From NCBI RefSeq assembly GCF_002836255.1, contig NZ_PJAU01000047.1:174370-238369 (forward strand): DNA of 64,000 bases, written 5' to 3'. Both the position numbers and the translations under genes were made by a program. Below, piece after piece: positions 17,541 through 25,105 of this stretch. Each line of letters starts with the position of its first letter. The first letter of the stretch is position 1. The notes under the pieces are model-generated. The model had not been told where the DNA came from and did no database searches. It saw only the letters and a list, made by a program, of their open reading frames with translations. The DNA comes from Colwellia sp. 75C3. GTDB taxonomy: Bacteria > Pseudomonadota > Gammaproteobacteria > Enterobacterales > Alteromonadaceae.

Positions 17541-18404
17541 ATGCGTTACTTCATAATAATACTCATGTTATTACCATTATGCGCACAATCATCTCAAGAC
17601 ATAAGAAATTGGGATTGGCAAAAGCAAAAGCAACAGTGGACAGACTGGAAAGAGTATAAAACCTTCAGTGACAGCGAAGGTAGACCCGTAGTGGTTATTT
17701 CCTATAAAACCAAATTCACCAAAGCAGGTATTGCACGAATAAAATGGAAAATAAAAAATGCTGCGACAATACCCGCTAAACGCTTAGGAATAGAGCAAAA
17801 GTTTTATCAAAGTAGTGATGGCACAACCAAAATTGTAAGTGGCGATTCGAAATCGGCTAAAAAGAATAAACCGTTCGCATCAGGGGAAGAAGTAGAATTT
17901 CTTTCTGATTTATTTTCAAGTGACAAGCATGGAAAAATAACGCATATAGAATTGCGTTATCCTTTTTTTAAAGCGGAGTTTATTCAGTCAGATGGTGAAG
18001 TATTAAAAATAACAGGTGACAGTTTTGAAGCACCAACCAAGGGCGTTATTGATTGCAGAGAAAAATATGGACAACCAATGATCACTGCTGGCTTTGACAT
18101 TGAAGAGTTGGCCGGTAATCAAATAAAAATCAGCTCAGTGGGTGGGGACGCTAAATCAAGCAGCGGTGACATAACCTTTGATTTAACCACTTACCTAACC
18201 AGTGAAAATAAAAAGGCATTAGATAAAGAATTTAAAACTCGCTTCACCAGATACGTTTCTGGGATATGTGGTAATGAAGTCAAGAAAACGGTGACAAGAG
18301 AGCTTTACGATATTATCCGTTCAGCTATTCGAAGTTACGGAAAATCAGTACCTAAAAAATTGATGATTAAGCCGAGAAGCGCTATTACTGGTGTAAGGGG
18401 CTGA
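17541..18404 (+). CDS. Exported hypothetical protein
   Basis: A 287-residue protein with a short signal peptide (MRYFIIILMLLPLCAQSSQ). The mature part is rich in charged beta strands (VVISYKTKFTKAGIARIKWKIKN), and the only two cysteines lie in the C-terminal half. No family is recognised. It is probably periplasmic. The gene is intact, with a ribosome site AAGGA before ATG. Its neighbours on the far side are all on the minus strand. Confidence 0.65.
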   Translation: MRYFIIILMLLPLCAQSSQDIRNWDWQKQKQQWTDWKEYKTFSDSEGRPVVVISYKTKFTKAGIARIKWKIKNAATIPAKRLGIEQKFYQSSDGTTKIVSGDSKSAKKNKPFASGEEVEFLSDLFSSDKHGKITHIELRYPFFKAEFIQSDGEVLKITGDSFEAPTKGVIDCREKYGQPMITAGFDIEELAGNQIKISSVGGDAKSSSGDITFDLTTYLTSENKKALDKEFKTRFTRYVSGICGNEVKKTVTRELYDIIRSAIRSYGKSVPKKLMIKPRSAITGVRG

Positions 18405-18481
18405 TCTAAAAATAGCAGTCACTGCATAAGTAAATTTATATATATGCAGTGGTTATGTTATTTAAGTTAAACTTGTATTAA

Positions 18482-18882
18482 CTAAAATGCTTTTGTAGCT
18501 ATTTCGCAATGACCCTTACTTCTGTGTCCATCACCTTCGCGTATAGTTATTTTTAATGTTGAACGATTTAACTCTAATTTGTAATTTCCTGAATAATAAC
18601 CATCAGTAGAGTGACAAAAAAGAATTTGCTCATCCAATCTGCATTTGTTATCTGAAGGAAAAGTCATAGAACCAGTGATGCTTGCTTTGTCTTCGGCAAG
18701 TGTAAATGAAAAATCCTTATCTTCTGAGGATACCCAGGATTTGTTTGTATATCCCTTCCCATTTTTAATATAAGGTCTTTCCTCAAAGTTGGCATTGTCA
18801 TTCAAATTACAATTGAATGTTGTTTTGGAAGCAAAACTATTAAAACTTGTAGTCGCTATAATGAATAATGAATAATTTTCAT
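18482..18882 (-). pseudogene. Exported small protein, paralog A, frameshifted at start
   Basis: The open part (18482-18805, ending GHCEIATKAF) continues upstream in frame through NYSLFIIATTSFNSFA, a signal peptide. The only ATG with a ribosome site (AAGGAAATAAAATG, 18882) is out of frame by one base: ATGAAAATT would read correctly with five A residues instead of four. The C-terminus (LELNRSTLKI...G-HCEIA) resembles those of the genes at 21739 and 23187, so this is a paralog family. Either the gene is off through a homopolymer slip, or it is decayed. A TTG start at 18805 would lose the signal peptide. Confidence 0.72.
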
Positions 18883-18928
18883 TTTATTTCCTTTTTTTTT
18901 GTAGTTAATTAAATTGTTTTTAATGCTC

Positions 18929-19080
18929 TAGTGCTTGTGAATCTCATAGCCATTCCACGCCTCATTAATAGGTGTTTTACCTTCTGCGCGTACTTTCTTA
19001 AATAAGTCTACACGACCAGACATAGAAACTGGCTTTCCACCATCAAAGTGATGAAAATCACAATCATCAATTTTTCATCA
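18929..19080 (-). pseudogene. C-terminal fragment of an unidentified protein
   Basis: The minus strand reads KIDDCDFHHFDGGKP, then VSMSGRVDLFKKVRAEGKTP and INEAWNGYEIHKH to a TAG. This is strongly protein-like but lacks a start. The pattern could be the end of a toxin-type domain, but I cannot name it. It stands between two exported-protein genes and is probably a remnant of a lost gene. Confidence 0.5.
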
Positions 19081-19083
19081 GCC

Positions 19084-19602
19084 TTAAAATGCCTCTTCTT
19101 TACCACCTGCTAAGGTAATGGCATGTTTGAATGCTTTGCTTATTCTTGTCGCTAACTCTCTTTTTTGTTCTGGAAAAAATAATGAAGCGGAACTTAACTT
19201 CAACTCACTATTTTGTAGAGTCGATAACGTTATAATGGTTTTTTTGTTGTATGTTGTATTTAATCGGATTTGCAGTTGACCATGTTCGATAAGTTCTATA
19301 CTACTTGGATCTAAATCCTTTAAGAAAAACTCATACTTATGATGTTCTGTATTACCAGATGTAATGTAGGTTTTAGTGTACTCAAAAGTAATTCTTCCAG
19401 TGGTTAAGTTAGATTCAAATGAATATGTAGTTTTACTACTTATCGTTTCGCTTAATTCACCAGAATCATATTTATAAAAAATGAAAGGGCTTTCTGTAAT
19501 GAACTTATTCTGAATAAACTCTAACGTAGCTTCTAATGTTGGCTCCTTCGTATGAGCACTCAAAGGCAGGAGTAGTAACAGCATCAAAATAATGTTTTTC
19601 AT
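19084..19602 (-). CDS. Exported hypothetical protein, paralog of 25106-25579
   Basis: I start at 19602 (MKNIILMLLLLLPLSAHTKEP), which gives a proper signal peptide; the longer frame to 19659 adds a polar stretch. The protein shares its ends with the gene at 25106: EPTLEATLEFIQNKF against DPSLEHTMDFIVKKF, and KAFKHAITLAGGKEEAF against KALNHAIILSGGKNEAF. The family is unknown to me. The probable location is the periplasm. Confidence 0.68.
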   Translation of the reverse strand: MKNIILMLLLLLPLSAHTKEPTLEATLEFIQNKFITESPFIFYKYDSGELSETISSKTTYSFESNLTTGRITFEYTKTYITSGNTEHHKYEFFLKDLDPSSIELIEHGQLQIRLNTTYNKKTIITLSTLQNSELKLSSASLFFPEQKRELATRISKAFKHAITLAGGKEEAF

Positions 19603-19680
19603 ATCAGTAATAATCCTATTTTTATTTGGCTGTTTATCTGTGAATTCATGATTTTTCAAATTGTTTACCAGCCGTAGCTT

Positions 19681-19782
19681 TTACTTTAGGGTTTGGCAGT
19701 CCTCCAAAGAAGGACCTTCAGTTGCCAAAGCATTGAATGTTATAGTCGTTAACAATATCGCTAAGGTGATTGTCTTTTTCAT
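19681..19782 (-). pseudogene. Short exported-protein remnant, frameshifted
   Basis: ATG 19782 starts a 33-codon frame with a full signal peptide (MKKTITLAILLTTITFNALA) and stops early. In another frame the DNA continues as FFGGLPNPKVKATAGKQFEKS to about 19640. A short indel probably broke a gene of about 45 codons or removed most of a longer one. The leader (GGAATTAAAATAATG) resembles those of neighbouring exported-protein genes. Confidence 0.5.
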
Positions 19783-19802
19783 TATTTTAATTCCTGTAAA
19801 AT

Positions 19803-20225
19803 TTAGTGATCGTTTTTAGTTTTATTCGTTAATTCAACAAAAGATTGTAATACTTCTTTATTAAAATCAGTGCCCATTTCTAACTCTGTTCTAATTTTTT
19901 TAATAACAACATACAATTCATCAAATATATGTTCACCGTTATTCTCAGCCTTTTTATGCATATAATTAGTCGATAATTCAATGACATCATCTTTACCATA
20001 AACAAGCAATTTACTTTTTAGAAGTCCTAAATTTACATTGGGATCACATTCATCATAAAGTAAATAGTGAACAAGCATTTCATATAGCGCAGGACGGCTT
20101 TCAAGTTTTGATGATTTTTTAGCATTTCGTTTATCAAGTCTAAACTTCATTAACGGGGCTATAAATGCGCCAAAAAATCCGGCAATGAAAATAGGGATTA
20201 TTTTTGTCCACTCTAAATCAGGCAT
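19803..20225 (-). CDS. Membrane-anchored hypothetical protein
   Basis: A 140-residue protein with one N-terminal membrane segment (IIPIFIAGFFGAFIAPLMKF) followed by a basic stretch, which predicts a cytosolic C-terminal domain. The soluble part is helical with no recognised motif. Such single-pass proteins with DUF-type helical domains are common in mobile islands. No function is assigned. Confidence 0.6.
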   Translation of the reverse strand: MPDLEWTKIIPIFIAGFFGAFIAPLMKFRLDKRNAKKSSKLESRPALYEMLVHYLLYDECDPNVNLGLLKSKLLVYGKDDVIELSTNYMHKKAENNGEHIFDELYVVIKKIRTELEMGTDFNKEVLQSFVELTNKTKNDH

Positions 20226-20330
20226 TATCAGGTTTAACCTTGCAGATAGTTATAGCTAGATATGTAATTATCAGAGCCAATTGTCTCATTATTATTCCTT
20301 AAAAACATTCATCTTTAAGTTAAAAGCTAT

Positions 20331-21626
20331 CTAGCTTTTATTGCTGCACAAATTTTTATAGGTGAAGTCCATACCCAGCAATGATTGTAAAAATACCTTT
20401 TTATTATCATGTGATAAATATGACTTAACATTATGCTCATCCCATAAATCTAAAAACCATGACTTAGGATGAGCAAAATTAAAAGCGTAAGACTCTACTT
20501 GACCATCTTTTAGGTAAGCTAGTTCATCACAATACAATGCTAAATCAGCTCCTGCACCAGAGGCACCAAGCGCATTAACGTTCTGTAAGCCAAACCCTTT
20601 GTTTAATGCGAAATCATTTTCATTAATGCTAAAAATTAACGAAGTATTGTTTGATAATATGCCCGTTTCTTCACCTGTTGGGTTCTCATTAAAATGAGTG
20701 AATGTTTCAGATGGTGTAGCTGCGGCTATCATACCGACTCTAAATTGAGGGAAGTTCGGAATAGGGTGGGTTTTGTTTTGACCATTTCTTAATTTTTTGA
20801 AATGGGCATATTCAGGAGATTTAGGATCTTTTAAGTCAGGCAAAGCGCCATAAGGGTCGCCAAGTGTAGCTCCAATAATAAAGGCTCCAGAGCTATGAGT
20901 GAAAACACTCACGTTTGGTAGTTCGACATTGTTATTAGCGTAGGCGGTTTGTACTCCTTTAAAGAGTTGTCTTAAGTTGAAACCTACTAAAGGGCCTGAT
21001 GATTGAGCACTACTCCATGCGCCAGATAAGGGTAAGCCTTCAAATCCGTCCCAATAAATTTCAACAAAAAGTGGTTTGTTTTCTTCTCCGGTTAAAGTTG
21101 TAACTTCCTTCTTAACTAGTTCGTACATTGGCGCACTGTCTTTAACCGTATTGTTGAAACCGTGTATTAAGAAAAATATTCGCTTAGCCTTATTATTTGA
21201 AGCGTAACTATAAATTTTAGTTCCTGCATTTTTCCATAATTGTGTTTGTGCACTCAACCATTGTTCATTTGGGAAGCATGGCTTATTCTTCACGTCACAG
21301 GTTTCATTTACTACAGTTTTACACAGGAGTTTTGCATCACCCGTTAGTGCTCTATTTGAAGAACTACATAGGTTTCCAGCAGTACTTTGATCGTAAAGAC
21401 TACCAGAAAGGTCTTCATTTATTTGGTTGGTTTGATAACCATTATCAGGGTACAAATTACCGAAGGCATCAATATATAACTTAACGGTATTGCCAGAGGT
21501 GGCATTATTGTTTTTTAGTTCATCATTTTTACTTGCGGCATCAAGAAAATAGACATTTGACGCACAGCCACTAAGAAATAGAGCATAGGCTACAACAATT
21601 AGATAAGTTGTCATTTTACTGAACAT
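20331..21626 (-). CDS. Lipoprotein alpha/beta hydrolase (DUF900-like)
   Basis: A 431-residue lipoprotein with lipobox LSGC near residue 21. The alpha/beta hydrolase core shows the oxyanion strand RIFFLIHGFNNT and the nucleophile elbow VFTHSSGAFI, a G-x-S-x-G variant with H-S-S-G. Later come D/H candidates in GADLALYCDELAYL and FAHPKSW. It is a probable esterase or lipase held at the outer membrane. In this context it could be an envelope-acting effector or a housekeeping hydrolase, and the sequence does not decide. AAGGA precedes ATG 21626. Confidence 0.75.
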   Translation of the reverse strand: MFSKMTTYLIVVAYALFLSGCASNVYFLDAASKNDELKNNNATSGNTVKLYIDAFGNLYPDNGYQTNQINEDLSGSLYDQSTAGNLCSSSNRALTGDAKLLCKTVVNETCDVKNKPCFPNEQWLSAQTQLWKNAGTKIYSYASNNKAKRIFFLIHGFNNTVKDSAPMYELVKKEVTTLTGEENKPLFVEIYWDGFEGLPLSGAWSSAQSSGPLVGFNLRQLFKGVQTAYANNNVELPNVSVFTHSSGAFIIGATLGDPYGALPDLKDPKSPEYAHFKKLRNGQNKTHPIPNFPQFRVGMIAAATPSETFTHFNENPTGEETGILSNNTSLIFSINENDFALNKGFGLQNVNALGASGAGADLALYCDELAYLKDGQVESYAFNFAHPKSWFLDLWDEHNVKSYLSHDNKKVFLQSLLGMDFTYKNLCSNKS

Positions 21627-21738
21627 TTTAAATTCCTTTTTAAGTTGAAAACATTATTTAAACAATAAGATTGAGTTTTAATATTTTGATGTCAGATTTT
21701 GGTTCTCTTGTTTTTTTACTCTGTTTTATCATCCCATT

Positions 21739-22130
21739 TTATATCTTAGGCATAGTAGAAATTTCACAGACACCTTCAAAGTCTATTGTTCTGTGTTCAG
21801 TAAAAATTGAACCTTTTAACTTTAATGACCTTCTGTCAAGTTTCATTATGTCTGAGTCAGTTGTTGAATTACAAACGTAATGATCTTCTGTCTTTGTAAG
21901 CTTCTCACACTTAATATTTAGACGGCCATACTTTACACGACTCATGCCATCAGTGAATGTAAGATATTCAATACGCTCTTTTCTAAATGATCTTCTATCA
22001 TTGCTGATCTCTTCATTTACTTTACACTTTAGCTTCAAATCAGTTTCTTCTGCATTAGCAAATAAAGGTAAAAAAGCTATGCTTGCAACGACCAACGACC
22101 AACGACCAACGACCAACGACCAATTTTCAT
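21739..22130 (-). pseudogene. Exported small protein, paralog B, heptamer-controlled frame
   Basis: The ATG at 22130 has a good ribosome site (AAGGATATAACATG). It is followed by five copies of the heptamer GGTCGTT (22087-22121) inside the signal-peptide codons. Five copies (35 bp) put the ATG out of frame with the rest, and translation stops at TAG after the repeat. Three copies would give MKIGRWSLVVASIAFLPLFA, an ideal signal peptide. The mature part ends G-VCEISTMPKI, as in paralogs at 18482 and 23187. The gene is therefore likely OFF now and switchable by repeat number. A TTG inside the repeats could give weak expression. Confidence 0.72.
22087..22121. repeat. Heptanucleotide repeat (AACGACC)x5
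   Basis: Five perfect tandem copies of AACGACC (GGTCGTT on the coding minus strand) lie inside the signal-peptide codons of the gene at 21739-22130. Because the unit is 7 bp, each gain or loss shifts the reading frame. The same unit occurs twice at 23562-23575 in the paralog. Confidence 0.95.
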
Positions 22131-22144
22131 GTTATATCCTTTTT

Positions 22145-23125
22145 TTATTTTCGTTTTGTGATAACTAAAGTATCTAAAGATTTAATTTGTTTATAATTCT
22201 TAACTTCAATTTCAGTTTTAGTTAACGCTAAATTGCTAGTATGACCAATATGTAAATTACTAGAGCTATCATATTTAGATATGTTGGTATGCATAAGGCC
22301 ATTCCTCGTTATGTTTAAATCACTTCGACTATCACTTAGTTTGTTTTGTCCTACGAAGTAAGTTGAATAGCCCTTTTTAGAGAGTATTTTACAATCATCC
22401 GTTGCTCCCCATGTATAATTTTCACTGGGAATATTTAGAAAAGTAGTACCAAAATCGCTCGACTGGTATGTTCCTTTTTCATCGTTGATTATTACCTTGC
22501 GGCAATCGCCCATATAGATATTATCTCTAATGTTTCTAATTTCTTTATCTATAATGGTATTAAGTAACGGACCTAAGGGCGCGGTGTTTTCTCCTGCTTT
22601 TATTACACTTATTCTATCGCCACTATATGAATTATAAAGTAATACATCCCCTGAGCTATTAACCCTAATGTCTGAATTATAACTGGAATAACCCGTTCGA
22701 TATTTATCATGGGTTTCTTTAATACCTTTAAATTCAAATAACTTGGTTTGTCGATTCAAATCTAGCTGTAACCAATTTCCCCCCTTGTTTTTAGAGCGGT
22801 AAATATTTCCTTTAGAGTCTTTGACATATAAAACGCCCTTGTCATCGCTATGTATTTCCTCAATGACCCGTCTATGCTGATAAATTTTTAATATTTTAGT
22901 TACCGCGAAGGTGTTTTTATCTATCATTGCAACGTGACCGTACTTATTCGCTCTATCTGTCGCATCATAAATCACGAAATACTGCCCTTGGTAAACATCT
23001 GATTTGGGAACATGTAAATAGGCTATTTGGTCAATTTTATTTGTTAAGTCTATAAGTGTTGGAGTATTAGCATTAACGTTGAAATTTATTAAAAGCAGTA
23101 GAATGGGAATTATAGTGACTTTCAT
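22145..23125 (-). CDS. Exported propeller-like hypothetical protein
   Basis: A 326-residue protein with a signal peptide (MKVTIIPILLLLINFNVNA). Repeats such as GNIYRSKNKGGNWLQL and GTYQSSDFGTTFLNI are Asp-box-like (S-x-D/N-x-G-x-T/N-W), suggesting a BNR/sialidase-type beta propeller. It lacks catalytic motifs that I can recognise. Its leader AAGGATAGTTCATGAAA is the same as that of the gene at 23584, so the two leaders share an origin. It lies between the two heptamer-containing paralogs. Confidence 0.68.
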   Translation of the reverse strand: MKVTIIPILLLLINFNVNANTPTLIDLTNKIDQIAYLHVPKSDVYQGQYFVIYDATDRANKYGHVAMIDKNTFAVTKILKIYQHRRVIEEIHSDDKGVLYVKDSKGNIYRSKNKGGNWLQLDLNRQTKLFEFKGIKETHDKYRTGYSSYNSDIRVNSSGDVLLYNSYSGDRISVIKAGENTAPLGPLLNTIIDKEIRNIRDNIYMGDCRKVIINDEKGTYQSSDFGTTFLNIPSENYTWGATDDCKILSKKGYSTYFVGQNKLSDSRSDLNITRNGLMHTNISKYDSSSNLHIGHTSNLALTKTEIEVKNYKQIKSLDTLVITKRK

Positions 23126-23186
23126 GAACTATCCTTTTTTATTTTTTAAATTAACTTATTAATACTAAAAACCTGTTTTGATACCT

Positions 23187-23584
23187 CTAAATTTTAGGTT
23201 CACTGGCAACTTCACAAGTGCCTTTTAGTAAGTCATTCATGCCATCGCTAAATAACCTGTATTTAGTGAAATTAAGTGTCCTTCTATTCAATTTCGTCTT
23301 TATGGTATAGCTACGATCACCGGAAAAATATTTTCCGTCACAACTATAGAATTCATCAGATTTTTCTACATTTTTACACCCCTCAACCCAGTCGGTAGGC
23401 TTTAAAGTTTTCATGTTTTTTGTAAATATTAGTAAAACTGTTACTTCCTCGGGCGTAAATTCTTTTCCAGAACCGAACGCACCTGTATGAATAGTTTTAC
23501 ATTGAAGCTTTAAACTACCGCTTTCTGCATTGGCAAAAGGGGCTAATAGCACCATGCTTGCAACGACCAACGACCAAATTTCAT
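23187..23584 (-). pseudogene. Exported small protein, paralog C, heptamer-controlled frame
   Basis: ATG 23584 follows AAGGATAGTTC. After ATGAAATTT come two copies of GGTCGTT (23562-23575), then GCAAGCATG. Two copies (14 bp) put the ATG out of frame, with a stop soon after. Three copies would give MKFGRWSLVVASMVLLAPFA, a signal peptide. The mature part (LKLQCKTIHTG ... LKGTCEVASEPKI) is related to the gene at 21739. Both paralogs are thus out of frame by repeat number, one by +2 copies and one by -1 copy relative to three. Confidence 0.7.
23562..23575. repeat. Heptanucleotide repeat (AACGACC)x2
   Basis: Two copies of the same heptamer as at 22087-22121, in the same position of the signal-peptide codons of a paralogous gene. 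Alone it would not be remarkable; the match to the longer tract gives it meaning. Confidence 0.85.
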
Positions 23585-23617
23585 GAACTATCCTTTTTGT
23601 TTTTCAACATTAATTTA

Positions 23618-24007
23618 CTAATACTCAAAACCCGTTCTAATCACCTTAAACTCATAGCCTTTGCTACTTGCAATACTATCGTTCAATTCATCTTTGGCTT
23701 TACGCTCAGTTTCATAATCCCAGTAAGTACATTTATCTTCATTAAACTTAGGATAGTTAGCGCTGCGATATTTACTAAATGAGCTAATTACCTTACCTGA
23801 GCTGTAAACAGCGGGTTCTGAGTTATAAAAAACACTTGAGTAAATGGCGACATTTTGCTTGGTGTCATATGTTTTTTGTATATAACCTGAACAAGAAACA
23901 AAACCCCAAGGTTGTTTGATTTTTGCACTTGCAGGCAAAGCAGAAAAAACTAGTGAGGTTGTCGCTAAGGAAAGCAGTAGGGTGGTAATGGGCTTAGATA
24001 TAGGCAT
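23618..24007 (-). CDS. Exported hypothetical protein
   Basis: A 129-residue protein with a signal peptide (ISKPITTLLLSLATTSLVFSALPASA). The mature part has two cysteines (SCSGY, DKCTYWDY) and a basic, helical end. It is unrelated in sequence to the neighbouring paralog family. It is probably periplasmic. AAAAAGGATTTACC precedes the ATG. It is the first gene of a run of minus-strand exported-protein genes that reaches down to 18482. Confidence 0.62.
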   Translation of the reverse strand: MPISKPITTLLLSLATTSLVFSALPASAKIKQPWGFVSCSGYIQKTYDTKQNVAIYSSVFYNSEPAVYSSGKVISSFSKYRSANYPKFNEDKCTYWDYETERKAKDELNDSIASSKGYEFKVIRTGFEY

Positions 24008-24077
24008 GGTAAATCCTTTTTAATTATTTTTTATTGCTAATGACTATAGTGCTTTATAAGTAACCAATCAAATAGTT

Positions 24078-24094
24078 TTGCTAGTTGCTAGTTG
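24078..24094. repeat. Heptamer repeat (TTGCTAG)x2.4
   Basis: TTGCTAGTTGCTAGTTGC lies about 31-47 bp before the FGE-like gene, in the space where its promoter should be. The unit TTGCTAG differs by one base from the TTGATAG repeat at 25031. This is a short tract and only suggestive. Confidence 0.55.
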
Positions 24095-24124
24095 CACAGT
24101 TAATATACATTCATATATAAAGGA

Positions 24125-24913
24125 ATGAGCGATAAGATGCAGCTAATAAAAATAAAATACTTACCCCAATTATGTTTATCAGTAGGCGTGTTGTTTTTTA
24201 CAACGAATGCTTTTGCAGTAAATGAACCTGAAATGGTCGCTATTAAAGGTGGCTGTTTTCAAATGGGCAGTAAAGTTTCGGAACGGGAGCAACCCATTCA
24301 TAAAGTGTGTGTGAAAGACTTTTACATGGGTAAACATGAAGTCACCTTTGCCCAGTATGATGAATACGCCCGTGCAACGGGTAAACCAATACCAGAAGAT
24401 GAAGGTTGGGGGCGCGGTAACCGTCCGGTAATAAACGTAAGTTTTGATGATGCCCGTAGTTATGCCCGTTGGTTAGGGAAAACTACCCGCAAACGTTATC
24501 GCATTCCGTCAGAAGCGCAGTGGGAATATGCGGCAAGAGGCGGCACAACATCGCGTTGGTTTTGGGGCAATGAAGATTTTACTTACGACACTTTTGCCAA
24601 TTGCAAAGGCGGTGAATGTGGTGACAGTTATACTCATACCTCTCCTGTAGGAAGCTTTATGGCGAATCCTTATGGCCTATATGACATGGCTGGTAACGTA
24701 TGGGAATGGACTAACGATTGTTGGAATAGCACCTACGAAAACGCACCTAATGATGGCAGTAGTTGGCTTGATGGTGATTGTGAAAATCGTGTTATTCGGG
24801 GTGGTTCGTGGGGCGATTCAGTGTCGAACCTGCGCTCTGCCGATCGCCACTCCGTTACGCGCGATGAGCGTTACCTCAGTCTCGGCTTTCGTTTAGCCCA
24901 GGACAAGCAATGA
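24125..24913 (+). CDS. Exported FGE/SUMF1-like formylglycine-domain protein
   Basis: A 262-residue protein with a signal peptide (CLSVGVLFFTTNAFA) and a full FGE-sulfatase (C-type-lectin-like) fold. It shows the usual landmarks: VAIKGGCFQMGS, YRIPSEAQWEYAARGG, NPYGLYDMAGNVWEWTNDC, RVIRGGSWGD and a final LGFRLA. No sulfatase or anaerobic maturase gene is nearby, so it may be a ligand-binding or ergothioneine/FGE-fold paralog rather than a sulfatase activator. AAAGGA abuts ATG 24125; ATG 24137 is the better-spaced alternative. No reverse transcriptase is present, so it is not a retroelement variable protein. Confidence 0.85.
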   Translation: MSDKMQLIKIKYLPQLCLSVGVLFFTTNAFAVNEPEMVAIKGGCFQMGSKVSEREQPIHKVCVKDFYMGKHEVTFAQYDEYARATGKPIPEDEGWGRGNRPVINVSFDDARSYARWLGKTTRKRYRIPSEAQWEYAARGGTTSRWFWGNEDFTYDTFANCKGGECGDSYTHTSPVGSFMANPYGLYDMAGNVWEWTNDCWNSTYENAPNDGSSWLDGDCENRVIRGGSWGDSVSNLRSADRHSVTRDERYLSLGFRLAQDKQ

Positions 24914-24952
24914 ACGCAGTGAATGTTTCCCTTTTGGGCGCAGCCCATTTTT

Positions 24953-24969
24953 ACGCCGCAGGCGTTTTT
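24953..24969 (+). terminator. Terminator behind the FGE-like gene
   Basis: The hairpin ACGCC-GCA-GGCGT is followed by TTTT about 40 bp behind the stop. A second small hairpin (GGGC-GCA-GCCC) precedes it. Confidence 0.6.
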
Positions 24970-25030
24970 AATATTGTTTTTATTGGTTATTAATGTAGCG
25001 CTTTAAAGATGTTTCATCAAATCATCATGT

Positions 25031-25057
25031 TTGATAGTTGATAGTTGATAGTTGATA
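25031..25057. repeat. Heptamer repeat (TTGATAG)x3.9
   Basis: Almost four tandem copies of TTGATAG end about 49 bp before the ATG of the exported-protein gene at 25106. Copy-number change here would alter promoter or leader spacing. Confidence 0.88.
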
Positions 25058-25105
25058 ATTTCTATGTCAATCTGCTTGAAAAACATTCAAGAGGGAAGTT
25101 CGAAG

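Noticed and set aside
24125..24913. Variable protein of a diversity-generating retroelement
   Set aside because: The FGE-like fold fits, but no reverse transcriptase or template repeat exists in the window.
22087..25057. Heptamer tracts as CRISPR or iteron arrays
   Set aside because: Units are 7 bp, directly abutting, without spacers, and lie in or just before coding starts; microsatellites fit better.
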